Below, piece after piece: positions 1 to 7,538 of a stretch of DNA of 10,305 bases (the first letter of the stretch is position 1; each line of letters begins with the position of its first letter). The translations under genes were made by a program, and so were the position numbers. Source of the stretch: Alphaproteobacteria bacterium (lineage in GTDB: Bacteria > Pseudomonadota > Alphaproteobacteria > Micavibrionales > Micavibrionaceae); the NCBI GenBank assembly GCA_030432775.1, contig JAUILO010000088.1:1-10305 (forward strand), read 5' to 3'. The notes beneath the pieces were generated by a model. That model ran no database searches. It saw nothing but the letters and a program-made list of their open reading frames with translations, and was not told the origin of the DNA.

Positions 1-312
1 GATCTGGGCGGATATGATTCGTTCCGCAGTGAATTTATCACAAAAGGCGGCGGGCAGTTCGGTTCTGGCTGGGTATGGCTTGCCATGGACAGCACTACAG
101 GCAAGCTAGAAGTCACTGGCACAGCCAATGGCGAGAACCCTCTTGTTTACGGCAAAACACCTATTCTAGGCTGTGATGTATGGGAACATTCATACTATAT
201 CGATTACAGAAACGCGCGCCCGAAATATCTGGAAGCGTTCGTTGATAATCTGATCAACTGGGAATATGTTGCAGAGCTTTTTGAAAAAGGCCCTGTAAAG
301 ATTGCTGCATAA
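1..312 (+). CDS. sod: Superoxide dismutase, Fe/Mn family (C-terminal part)
   Basis: The reading frame is open from the first base and ends in TAA, giving 103 C-terminal residues of an Fe/Mn superoxide dismutase, which disproportionates superoxide to O2 and H2O2. The fragment starts in the middle of the protein with DLGGYDSFRSEF, followed by the GSGW-VWLA core strand. The family signature DVWEHSYY is present, and its Asp (fragment residue 59) and His (63) are the two C-terminal metal ligands. The adjoining YIDYRNARPKYLEAF stretch looks like the iron type more than the manganese type, but metal use cannot be decided from this half. The N-terminal half, with the other two His ligands and the start codon, lies outside the window. 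An intrinsic terminator follows about 40 bases after the stop, so this is the last gene of its transcript. The family call is secure; the exact symbol (sodB) is left open. Confidence 0.95.
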   Translation, partial: DLGGYDSFRSEFITKGGGQFGSGWVWLAMDSTTGKLEVTGTANGENPLVYGKTPILGCDVWEHSYYIDYRNARPKYLEAFVDNLINWEYVAELFEKGPVKIAA

Positions 313-353
313 GCGATACGCCTGAATTTACAAATAGGCATTACGCATATTAG

Positions 354-381
354 AAAAGGGTCATTTTCATGACCCTTTTTT
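354..381 (+). terminator. Rho-independent terminator of the superoxide dismutase gene
   Basis: An 11-bp perfect stem (AAAAGGGTCAT / ATGACCCTTTT) with the 4-base loop TTTC runs into six T residues at 376-381. It lies 41 bases after the dismutase stop. The A-rich left arm means it could also terminate on the minus strand, but no minus-strand gene approaches it within the window. Confidence 0.9.
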
Positions 382-430
382 CATGCTACCATCTTGGCAT
401 AAAACAACACAGATTGTTAAAACAGGGAAT

Positions 431-1243
431 ATGTCAAAGCTTAAGGTTTCGTTTGTCACAGACATTCATAACGGGCCTACCGTAGGAAATAAATACGGAG
501 AAAAGGCTCTACGCTTAACAGAAAAATTTGTTGAGGCGACCAATAAGTTCGGCGCTGATTTAGCCGTTGATATGGGTGATCGCATCACCGATCAAAATCC
601 GGAAACAGACCGCCAGAACATGACGAGCCTGCGTGAACTTTTCAATGATCTGGCCTGTCCGTTTCACTGTGTGGACGGCAACCACGATACACGCAACCTC
701 AGTCATGATGATAATGCAGAAATAATGGAGCAGCCCAAAGGGTCTTTCAGCACAGATAACGAAGGATTCCACGTCGTATTCTGGAAGCCGGAAATTACCA
801 CCTATGATCAAAAAGGCCTCTACTTACATGAAGGGGATCTGGACTGGCTGCGTCAGGACCTTGCCAGTACCGATCTACCGACTATTATTGTCACCCATGT
901 ACCGCTTGATGATAAAATGGGCGGCCATGATAGCCCGGATAATCCTACGCGGCGTTTTGCCTATCCCAACGCCAATGAAGCAAGGCAGATCATCGAAGAT
1001 GCCGGAAATGTCGTATTATGTATGGGCGGCCACCGCCACACCAATTCCCATCAGGAAATTAACGGCGTGCATTATATCACCTTGCAATCCTTGGTTCAGG
1101 GGCAAAAAGGCGAAGGCAAACGATCACCGCATGGCACATTCGCATTCGCCGAATTTGACAGCGAGGAGGGATCCATCAAAATCGACCTGCAAGGGAAATA
1201 CCACAAAACTTACAATTTGAACTTCACCCCCAAAGGGCCATAA
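431..1243 (+). CDS. Calcineurin-like metallophosphoesterase
   Basis: This 270-residue protein carries the binuclear-metal phosphoesterase motifs in order: DIH (D11, H13), GD (D50 in DMGDR), GNHD (N84, H85), the VTH strand (H156) and GGHRH (H201, H203). The family hydrolyses phosphomono- or phosphodiesters, but the substrate cannot be read from the sequence. No signal peptide or membrane segment is visible, so a cytosolic location is likely. I chose the ATG at 431 because AGGGA lies just upstream and the first beta strand (KLKVSFVTDIHNG) starts right there. An in-frame ATG at 383 would add 16 non-conserved residues, has no ribosome site and abuts the preceding terminator. A weak -35-like TTGGCA at 394-399 lies in the short gap before the gene, without a convincing -10. 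The 299-residue gene follows 85 bases later in the same direction; a functional link is possible but unproven. Confidence 0.88.
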   Translation: MSKLKVSFVTDIHNGPTVGNKYGEKALRLTEKFVEATNKFGADLAVDMGDRITDQNPETDRQNMTSLRELFNDLACPFHCVDGNHDTRNLSHDDNAEIMEQPKGSFSTDNEGFHVVFWKPEITTYDQKGLYLHEGDLDWLRQDLASTDLPTIIVTHVPLDDKMGGHDSPDNPTRRFAYPNANEARQIIEDAGNVVLCMGGHRHTNSHQEINGVHYITLQSLVQGQKGEGKRSPHGTFAFAEFDSEEGSIKIDLQGKYHKTYNLNFTPKGP

Positions 1244-1256
1244 ACGACTAAAATAT

Positions 1257-1287
1257 TTGACATATTCGTGCATTTAATGCTTATCTA
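1257..1287 (+). promoter_or_regulatory. Possible sigma70 promoter for the 299-residue gene
   Basis: A perfect -35 hexamer TTGACA (1257-1262) lies in the AT-rich gap after the metallophosphoesterase. The best -10 is only TATCTA (1282-1287), at a long 19-base spacing. The -35 is strong and the -10 weak, so this is tentative. It would start transcripts about 35 bases upstream of the ATG at 1329. Confidence 0.35.
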
Positions 1288-1328
1288 ACGCCAATAATAA
1301 AATAAACATCATTAAAAACAGCGAGAAC

Positions 1329-2228
1329 ATGTCCAGTAATATCCTTGTCATAGGCCACCTTCATATCGTCAAAGAGACATATAACCACCCTTACAACCAC
1401 GTCTTTGGTGGCGTCCTCACCCTTGACGATAACGCCGAGATGGATTTTTCTGGGCTGGATTTCGGCGCAGAATTCGGCATTGATCCAGATGGCAAGATGT
1501 TTACGGAGAAAGAGACTGATCAAGTCTTGCTCATTCCTATAACCGAGCAATCCGCAAAAGAATTTAAACAGCAAATTGAAGACCTCGCAAAGCTGGATCG
1601 CTCCCACCTTCTGCCGCTTTACTTCTCGCGCTTTCTGGAAGTAAGCCGCTGGGTTGAGCGCAGCGCAAAAACACCAGTGGATATTGATGGCAATGAACTG
1701 ATGGATAATTTATGGCAAGATACAACACGCCCGGCGCTTAACGCCAATGGCGAGCCAATCAGCGCCTATGATTATATTGACCCTGCCCTTACCTATGTCC
1801 GGACGAATTGCGCCCAGTTATTTAACCATGTGGCAAAACGCGCCGGTATCGCGCTTGATAATTTACGCGGTGACTGGTCAGGCTTCACACAAGGCGACCA
1901 ATATCACGAAGCATATAAAGATATATTCAACTCGCTGGCCTTCCGCCGCAAAGACGTACCGGAATTTTTATTCCATTCCAAAACACTGCCAAGCGGTCAC
2001 TCGACCTGGCTGCTCAAGGATGGAGACCCAAAAGCTAAATCCGAGACTAATAAATACAAGGTCATATCGGATTATATTGATGCCGCGATTGACGCCAGCG
2101 GTAGCAAAGAAAAGTTCTTCGCCGCGTTTGATAGACTAAAACCCTTTGAAACAGCACCGTCGCAAATTCCCGAATACATGCAACAAGCGCTTGATCGCTA
2201 TGACAAGATATATAAAAGAAAACCCTAA
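1329..2228 (+). CDS. Conserved-looking hypothetical protein, possibly a permuted papain-like hydrolase
   Basis: This is a 299-residue protein I do not recognise. It has no signal peptide, no membrane segment and a basic C terminus (YDKIYKRKP). Base and codon use look like those of its neighbours, and the frame is open throughout, so it is very likely a real gene. The ribosome site is weak (GCGAGA before the ATG). One suggestive layout is an N-terminal strand with clustered His (NHPYNHVFGG, about residues 19-28), then a strand and helix (VLLIPITEQSAKEFKQQIEDL, about 66-87), then TNCAQLFNHV with a Cys near residue 160 at the start of a helix. His first and Cys in an 'NC' helix later is the order in permuted papain-like enzymes such as NlpC/P60 relatives, but this is inference from a motif, not a family match. 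The C-terminal half (GHSTWLLKDGD, then helices) is uninformative. The gene converges on the Mth938-like gene with a 44-base gap that holds only a weak 5-bp hairpin (2236-2250) and no T-tailed terminator. Confidence 0.75.
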   Translation: MSSNILVIGHLHIVKETYNHPYNHVFGGVLTLDDNAEMDFSGLDFGAEFGIDPDGKMFTEKETDQVLLIPITEQSAKEFKQQIEDLAKLDRSHLLPLYFSRFLEVSRWVERSAKTPVDIDGNELMDNLWQDTTRPALNANGEPISAYDYIDPALTYVRTNCAQLFNHVAKRAGIALDNLRGDWSGFTQGDQYHEAYKDIFNSLAFRRKDVPEFLFHSKTLPSGHSTWLLKDGDPKAKSETNKYKVISDYIDAAIDASGSKEKFFAAFDRLKPFETAPSQIPEYMQQALDRYDKIYKRKP

Positions 2229-2272
2229 ACACAGCGATTTCATTTAAATCAGAACATCGATTTGATAATCAG

Positions 2273-2665
2273 TTAAGACACCGGATATAGCGCCGCGATC
2301 AAGCGGCGACCTTCGGCCATTAAAACATTATATGTCCTGCACGCAGCCCCCGTATCCATCACATCAACAATAATGCCATGCTCTTTCAACGCCGCGCGCA
2401 AATCATGTTTCATCATGAACATTGTACGTCCACACCCAAGCAGCACCAGATCAATCTCGCTGGCTTGCTCGATAATTTGCTCGAAATGCTCAACATGAAG
2501 CTCTTTACCAAGATCGGTAATATCAGAAGGAACAACCCAGCGTTCAGTATTATCCGGCGTAACCAAAACAGGATACTCATAAGACACACTGCTGACCTTA
2601 AATACGCCCGAGCTATAACTCTGGATGACTTGCTGATCTGACCTAATAAGCGGCGTAATATCCAT
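2273..2665 (-). CDS. Mth938-like domain-containing protein (DUF498/DUF598)
   Basis: This 130-residue protein belongs to the Mth938-like family, which includes the mitochondrial complex I assembly factor NDUFAF3. The bacterial function is not established. The diagnostic parts are the strand-loop IDLVLLGCGRTM (about residues 71-82) and the C-terminal MDTGAACRTYNVLMAEGRRLIAAL (about 103-126), the most conserved section of the family. There is no signal peptide or membrane span, so it should be cytosolic. Its start lies 35 bases after the secF stop with only a weak AGG upstream, so it is probably co-transcribed with secF. The yajC-secD-secF-Mth938 order is common in alphaproteobacteria, suggesting a role near membrane-protein biogenesis, but that is guilt by association. 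It is the last gene of the minus-strand cluster in this window. Confidence 0.88.
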   Translation of the reverse strand: MDITPLIRSDQQVIQSYSSGVFKVSSVSYEYPVLVTPDNTERWVVPSDITDLGKELHVEHFEQIIEQASEIDLVLLGCGRTMFMMKHDLRAALKEHGIIVDVMDTGAACRTYNVLMAEGRRLIAALYPVS

Positions 2666-2700
2666 AACGGTATGCCTGATCTGTTAACGGCTAACACCAC

Positions 2701-3657
2701 CTAAACAGCTTCAGCTTCCTCTTCCAGTGCCTCTGCTTCTTTTTCAGCGCTACGCACGTTAAAGAACAATAGAACCGGCGACGCCACGAAAATAGACGAA
2801 TACGTACCGATCACAATACCGAAAATAAGCGCATTCACGAACCCGCGAATAACTTCACCGCCAAACACCCAAAGCGCAGCAAGTGCGAATAAGGTACTAA
2901 CAGAAGTCATGATTGTACGGGACAATGTCTGGTTAATCGACATATTGAACAAATCATTCAGCGATGTTTTCTTATAACGGCGCAAGTTTTCACGAATGCG
3001 ATCAAACACAACCACAGTATCGTTAATCGAATAACCCGCAATCATTAAAACAGCCGCCACAGTCGACAAGTTAAATTCCATTTGAGTCAAACCAAACAAA
3101 CCAATCGTTACTATCGCATCATGCGCAAGCGCAACAATCGCGGCGACACCAAACTGCCATTCAAATCGTAACCAAATATAAGCCAGAATACCGGCCAGAG
3201 AGAATAAAATCGCGAGTCCCCCTGCTTTTTTTAGCTCCTCACCGACCTGCGGCCCGACAAATTCGACACGCCGATAATCAATCGGCTCGGCTTCATCCTT
3301 ATATGTTTCGTTCAGCGCATCCTGCACTTTGGCAATCGCGGCCTGCTGTGCTTCGGCATCACCTTCCTGTTTTGGCATACGGATCAATAGATCCTCAATA
3401 TCACCAAATTCCTGAATAGAAATAGCGCCAAGATCAAGACCAGCCATCGTTGTACGCAGAGCCTGTAAATCAGGTGCAACAGGTGTGCGCACCTCCATCA
3501 AAGTACCACCGGTAAAATCAATACCAAAGCTCAGCCCCTTATGGATTGTAATCCCCAGTGATCCGATAATCAGTATCAATGAAAAAGCAAAAGCCAAAAC
3601 ACGTTTGCCAACAAAGTCACACTGCACATCTTCTGATATTAAATGAATCCCCTTCAT
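2701..3657 (-). CDS. secF: Protein translocase subunit SecF
   Basis: SecF forms with SecD the proton-driven accessory unit of the SecYEG translocon that pulls exported proteins across the inner membrane. The 318 residues fit the family length. After a short cytosolic N terminus comes TM1 (about 19-36), then the family motif SFGIDFTGGTLMEV (43-56), the periplasmic domain (about 57-143), and the C-terminal block of five membrane helices (about 145-300). This block includes the conserved AGYSINDTVVVFDRIREN segment (207-224) between TM4 and TM5, which includes the conserved Asp. The tail is strongly acidic (AEKEAEALEEEAEAV). The start is supported by a purine-rich site (AAGAGAAG) 4-8 bases upstream. 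It lies 61 bases downstream of secD with no terminator in between, so the two should share a transcript. Confidence 0.97.
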   Translation of the reverse strand: MKGIHLISEDVQCDFVGKRVLAFAFSLILIIGSLGITIHKGLSFGIDFTGGTLMEVRTPVAPDLQALRTTMAGLDLGAISIQEFGDIEDLLIRMPKQEGDAEAQQAAIAKVQDALNETYKDEAEPIDYRRVEFVGPQVGEELKKAGGLAILFSLAGILAYIWLRFEWQFGVAAIVALAHDAIVTIGLFGLTQMEFNLSTVAAVLMIAGYSINDTVVVFDRIRENLRRYKKTSLNDLFNMSINQTLSRTIMTSVSTLFALAALWVFGGEVIRGFVNALIFGIVIGTYSSIFVASPVLLFFNVRSAEKEAEALEEEAEAV

Positions 3658-3718
3658 GGTCTTCTCTTTCTTAAAATCTCTATATCTGTTTATTTTGCCT
3701 GTAACAAAAACACACAGC

Positions 3719-5278
3719 CTACATCGGCAGCGTTTCAGGCTTCTTATTACGCAGCCACCATATAATGATCAAACGTGTGACCATGATCGCCGAGAAGAAT
3801 GATGTTAAAATCCCGATACCAAGCGTCACAGAGAACCCTTTGATCGGACCTGTACCGAATGAATACAGAATAATCGCAGCGATAAGCGTAGTCAGGTTCG
3901 CATCGACAATAGTCGACATCGCCTGTTTATACCCTGTATCAATCGCCGACATCACGGTGCGGCCTTGTGCCACTTCTTCTCGTATACGCTCGAAAATAAG
4001 TACGTTGGCATCAACCGCCATACCAATTGTCAAAACAATACCTGCAATACCCGGAAGAGTCAGTGTAGCTTGTAACCCAGATAGCAAAGCAAATATCAGC
4101 GTGACATTCACAAACAAAGCAACATTGGCAAAAATACCGAATGTCCCGTAACTGACAGTCATGTAAATGACAACAAGGAATAAGCCAATCAAGCTGGCTT
4201 TCTTGCCAGCTTCAACCGAGTCAGCACCAAGAGACGGTCCGACAGTACGTTCTTCAACAACCTGAAGCGGTGCAGGCAATGCACCCGCACGAAGCAATAG
4301 CGCCAGATCACTTGTTTCAGACACAGTAAAGTCACCGGAAATAACCGCAGATCCACCACAAATCGGCTCACGAATATTCGGCGCGCTGATGACCACATCA
4401 TCAAGAACAATCGCAAACGGACTATTCACATTCTTTTTTGTCACATCACAAAAGCGTTTTGCGCCCATGGCATTGAATTTAAAACTCACAACAGGTTGGC
4501 CTTGCTGGAAAGTTGGCTGCGCATTGGTCAGCATATCACCTGTAATCATGGCACGGCGTTGCACATCAATTTCCTGCCCCGGTTCTTCGGCCATTGGCAA
4601 ACGGCGGATACTGCTTGATTTAGTCGTATCCATTGAAACATCAACAAGGTGGAAAGTCAGTTTGGCCGTTGTACCAATCAACTCTTTAATGCGCTGTGGA
4701 TCATCAACACCTGGAAGCTGTACGATAATACGTGTTTCGCCCTGTCTTTGAATAACAGGCTCGCTTGTTCCAGTTTCATCAACACGTCGGCGAACAATTT
4801 CAATAGACTGGCCGATTGTCTGATCCTGAATTGCTTTAATCGCAACATCGGAAAACAGTGCATCAACAGTCAAATCATCATCACTAACATTAATGACAAG
4901 CCCATCTTCGACCTCACTCAGGATTTTACGAACAAGTTTAAGATTCTGGCCTTCACGTAACACCAAACGCATACCGTGTGGCAGCGTAGCAATACGTGAA
5001 TATCCGATACCTTCCTCACGAAGTTCCGGACGGGCGCTTTGCACAAGACTATCTGCGCGCTCTTTAATCACCGAGTCGACATCAACATCAAGCAACAAAT
5101 GAGAACCACCTTGTAAATCCAGCCCCAGATTAACCGTTTTTGTCGGCATCCACGATGGCAGGTTTTCACGCATCCAGTTTTGGGCCGAACTGCCGACAAC
5201 ATTAGGAGAGCTGTACAATATGCCAAAAAGGCACACAAGCAGCGTTAAGGTAATTTTCCAGCGCGCAATATGAATCAT
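3719..5278 (-). CDS. secD: Protein translocase subunit SecD
   Basis: SecD is the larger partner of SecF in the inner membrane. The 519-residue protein has TM1 (about 8-24), the GLDLQGGSHLLLDVD motif (52-66), a large periplasmic region (about 70-345) containing the 'TIGQSIEIVRRRVDETGTSEP' and 'IIVQLPGVDDP' segments of the P1 domain, and a C-terminal block of five membrane helices from about 360. It includes GMAVDANVLIFERIREEV (about 419-436), with the Asp implicated in proton transport in this family. The start at 5278 has no good Shine-Dalgarno upstream (an A-rich stretch only). It was kept because it yields the expected first membrane helix and lies 18 bases after the yajC stop, which suggests translational coupling. 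No truncation or frameshift is seen. Confidence 0.97.
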   Translation of the reverse strand: MIHIARWKITLTLLVCLFGILYSSPNVVGSSAQNWMRENLPSWMPTKTVNLGLDLQGGSHLLLDVDVDSVIKERADSLVQSARPELREEGIGYSRIATLPHGMRLVLREGQNLKLVRKILSEVEDGLVINVSDDDLTVDALFSDVAIKAIQDQTIGQSIEIVRRRVDETGTSEPVIQRQGETRIIVQLPGVDDPQRIKELIGTTAKLTFHLVDVSMDTTKSSSIRRLPMAEEPGQEIDVQRRAMITGDMLTNAQPTFQQGQPVVSFKFNAMGAKRFCDVTKKNVNSPFAIVLDDVVISAPNIREPICGGSAVISGDFTVSETSDLALLLRAGALPAPLQVVEERTVGPSLGADSVEAGKKASLIGLFLVVIYMTVSYGTFGIFANVALFVNVTLIFALLSGLQATLTLPGIAGIVLTIGMAVDANVLIFERIREEVAQGRTVMSAIDTGYKQAMSTIVDANLTTLIAAIILYSFGTGPIKGFSVTLGIGILTSFFSAIMVTRLIIIWWLRNKKPETLPM

Positions 5279-5296
5279 TGTTTTTGTATCGTTTTA

Positions 5297-5635
5297 TTAG
5301 TTAGATTTTTTATTTTGAATAGTCGAACGCAAAGCCGTTACCTTCACGCCTTCGCCAAGATCAACCACAACTTGGTTTTCTTCGGTCAATACCTTATGAA
5401 CCTTACCAACCAAACCACCTGCAGTGATGACTTCATCGCCTTTCTTCAACGCATCAATCATCTCCCGATGTTTTTTGAAACGCTTTTGCTGTGGAAGGAT
5501 AAGAAGCACGTAAAACAAAATAACCAGAATTACTATCAACAGCATGTTGAGGGCAAACGCTTCCCAAGCACTTGCACCGCCAGTAGCCATAGGTGATACC
5601 GCATCAGTTGCGGCATAAGCAGCAGAAATAAACAT
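5297..5635 (-). CDS. yajC: Preprotein translocase subunit YajC
   Basis: YajC is a small single-span membrane protein that associates with SecDF and the Sec translocon. The 112 residues have the typical layout: a short Ala-rich N terminus (MFISAAYAATDA), a membrane helix at about 29-47 ending in LLILPQQKR, then the conserved cytosolic domain with HREMIDALKKGDEVITAGGLVGKV (about 57-79). The ribosome site GAGAGA lies about 8 bases before the ATG. It opens the yajC-secD-secF-Mth938 run and is preceded by a good promoter candidate, so these genes may be expressed independently of the upstream envelope genes. Confidence 0.95.
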   Translation of the reverse strand: MFISAAYAATDAVSPMATGGASAWEAFALNMLLIVILVILFYVLLILPQQKRFKKHREMIDALKKGDEVITAGGLVGKVHKVLTEENQVVVDLGEGVKVTALRSTIQNKKSN

Positions 5636-5674
5636 ATTTAATCTCTCATATTTTAATGAAATTACTATAGCAGG

Positions 5675-5702
5675 ACTATAAAGCCCTGCCCGCCAAAGGC
5701 AA
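5675..5702 (-). promoter_or_regulatory. Candidate sigma70 promoter for yajC-secD-secF
   Basis: On the minus strand, TTGCCT (5702-5697, 4 of 6 to TTGACA) is followed after 16 bases by TATAGT (5680-5675, 5 of 6 to TATAAT). A second TATAGT at 5669-5664 lies just downstream. Predicted transcripts start about 30-40 bases before the yajC ATG. It sits in the 128-base gap between the DUF3592-like gene and yajC. Confidence 0.5.
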
Positions 5703-5728
5703 GTATTTTACGATTTGTAATACACAGC

Positions 5729-5740
5729 CCTGTTAACAGG
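5729..5740. repeat. 12-bp perfect palindrome upstream of the yajC promoter
   Basis: CCTGTTAACAGG is a perfect inverted repeat without a spacer, 24 bases after the stop of the DUF3592-like gene and about 27 bases upstream of the yajC -35. No T-run follows it in either direction, so it is not a classical terminator. It could be a regulator site or chance. Confidence 0.4.
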
Positions 5741-5763
5741 CATTGCTTTTGTATATAGGGCGT

Positions 5764-7482
5764 TTAATGCCTATATCTATGGTTAGATCGCGAACGCGCC
5801 TGTAGTGCCTGCGAGAGCGACACGAGCAATATAAATATACCAACCAGCCCCAATAGCGCCTGCGGTATAAAATTAAACACACCGCGGTCAATTGTGGCAT
5901 CGTTCGGATTGGACAGATTGTAATATACAGTCACCTGATCTTGTATTTTATGCATTTTAATCGAACTACCCACCTTATCAACAAAGGTATAACGCCCGCC
6001 TTCGGGTAATCTGAACATCACCTTCGGGTAATAATTATAATGTGATCCCGAATCCGAAGAGGTGTTTTTTTTCTGGATGATTTCCATGACTGTTCCGATA
6101 GCCACGCCAGCATTCTTTTCAAAGCTGCGCTGGTGGTCTGCCCATAAGTACCCGCCAACAAGCATGGATAAAGCCAGCACAATACCAATCATATTACTCC
6201 ACCGCGCGACTTTAACCTGATAAGCCAGCCTTGAATCTATTTCTTCATGGCTAAGCTCTTTTCCCTTCAAACTCGGCGACAAACTGAGCGTCGCCTTCAT
6301 CTGTTCCTGCTTTTCTTTCATCTGTTCGCGCATTTGCCTAAACTTGCCGGAATGATAAAAACGCAAAAACTTAACCACCGGCATACCGAGAAGAAACAGA
6401 ACAATCAGTACGGTAAAAATTGAAAACTCTATGTTCTTAATACCGAAAAAAACAAGCCCAACGCCCGGCGCAGCAAAAATCAAACCAATACTAAGCCATA
6501 GCAAACTTGCTGTGCCGATTTTATGTGGATCATGTTTATTCATATAAATTGTTGCCTGGCGTCCGGGGATTTTATTCAACAAAGAACTGGAGCCTGAACC
6601 AGCCATCGAGATCAATGTCTGTCCCGCGCCATCACGATATTCATAAACCGGATAATACATCTCTCCTGAATAACGCTCACCACTCCCCTTGCCAATGTTA
6701 CCAGACTTGCCTGTGCCTTGCTGCGCGAATACCGCGCTGGCGGCCAAAATGAATACACTGCTAAACCCCATAAACAAAATAGCCGGAAGCATATTGTGCC
6801 AAAAATCATCAATGATGAATTTTTCCGGTGCATCCGGATCATATAGAACACCAATATCTTCATGAACTTTCTTTTTGACTCCAACCGTTCCGCCAATACG
6901 GTCAGTTTGCTTATAAACGCGGCCGTTATTATCACGGTAACGCACAACAAGGTTATAACTCTCGCCGCCATCACTATCATATTTGGTTTCATAGCCGGTA
7001 ACATAACCCTGAGTTAACACCCCGCCCATCTTTAAAGAGGCATAATTATAAGTGAAATACAGCCCTGTGAAGAACAGAATTAGCGGCACAGCTATAAATA
7101 AAATCTGAAGCTTTCTAGTATTCTTTATAACCGATTTATCGCTATCATCTGATGACAGTCCACCACGGCCAACACCTTCGCGAACCCGGCGGCGAATATC
7201 AGACCTTCTGAAAACAGATTGATGCTGGCGTTTTTGCACAACGCGATCATCATCATCAATGCCTTCGGTAATATTATCGCTACCTAACCGCTCCGAAGTT
7301 TTTTTATTCTTCACGCGCACCGAATGAATACGAGCCCTTGTCTTGATTGAAAAAAAGCGCCAGCGCGCCCAATCCGCAATCAAAAGTCCGCCTATTAACA
7401 AACAAGGAATAGCCACTACGAACAAAACGATACTGCTCCATGCCTCCATAGCACCAAAAAGGCCGTCAAAAAGCATATCCAT
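5764..7482 (-). CDS. Multi-spanning membrane protein with three DUF3592-like segments
   Basis: This 572-residue protein has about seven predicted membrane helices (roughly 16-38, 125-145, 230-252, 327-347, 353-371, 430-447, 537-557). Between them are three soluble beta-rich segments resembling DUF3592: 158-227 (GYVTGYETKYDSDGGESYNLVVRY... to VLYDPDAPEKFIID), a shorter one at 276-324 (YYPVYEYRDGAG... to IYMNKHDPHKIG) and 460-534 (AIGTVMEIIQKK... to VYYNLSNPNDATID). Each repeats the plan of a strand, a Y/F-P-x-V-x-(Y/F) strand, a G-rich strand, then V-x-Y-(D/N)-P ending with a D-x-x-x linker. A basic, polar linker (about 50-122, with DDDD at 77-80) follows the first helix, and a Gln/Lys/Met-rich coil (about 380-398) precedes the third part. 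The function of DUF3592 is unknown. The start is secure: GGAGGA seven bases before the ATG. It lies 56 bases after the lipoprotein gene in the same direction, probably in one operon. Confidence 0.85.
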   Translation of the reverse strand: MDMLFDGLFGAMEAWSSIVLFVVAIPCLLIGGLLIADWARWRFFSIKTRARIHSVRVKNKKTSERLGSDNITEGIDDDDRVVQKRQHQSVFRRSDIRRRVREGVGRGGLSSDDSDKSVIKNTRKLQILFIAVPLILFFTGLYFTYNYASLKMGGVLTQGYVTGYETKYDSDGGESYNLVVRYRDNNGRVYKQTDRIGGTVGVKKKVHEDIGVLYDPDAPEKFIIDDFWHNMLPAILFMGFSSVFILAASAVFAQQGTGKSGNIGKGSGERYSGEMYYPVYEYRDGAGQTLISMAGSGSSSLLNKIPGRQATIYMNKHDPHKIGTASLLWLSIGLIFAAPGVGLVFFGIKNIEFSIFTVLIVLFLLGMPVVKFLRFYHSGKFRQMREQMKEKQEQMKATLSLSPSLKGKELSHEEIDSRLAYQVKVARWSNMIGIVLALSMLVGGYLWADHQRSFEKNAGVAIGTVMEIIQKKNTSSDSGSHYNYYPKVMFRLPEGGRYTFVDKVGSSIKMHKIQDQVTVYYNLSNPNDATIDRGVFNFIPQALLGLVGIFILLVSLSQALQARSRSNHRYRH

Positions 7483-7538
7483 GTTTATTCCTCCGTTATA
7501 TTCAAGTATTTACGCAGCATAAAATCAGGGAAATAATT

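Noticed and set aside
383..430. Upstream in-frame ATG extending the metallophosphoesterase by 16 residues
   Set aside because: It lies directly at the end of the dismutase terminator, has no ribosome site, and the extra residues look unlike the family; the ATG at 431 has AGGGA upstream and begins at the first conserved strand.
804..1220. 138-codon plus-strand frame inside the metallophosphoesterase gene
   Set aside because: It overlaps the metal-binding motifs of the real gene in another frame and has no family features.
2229..2272. Bidirectional terminator in the convergent gap
   Set aside because: Only a 5-bp AT-rich stem (GATTT/AAATC, 2236-2250) without a T-tail is seen.
2413..2700. 95-codon minus-strand frame overlapping the Mth938-like gene
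   Set aside because: The overlapping frame has the conserved Mth938 C-terminal signature; this one has none.
5729..5740. Palindrome CCTGTTAACAGG as terminator of the DUF3592-like gene
   Set aside because: There is no T-run on either side and no loop, so it was listed only as a repeat.
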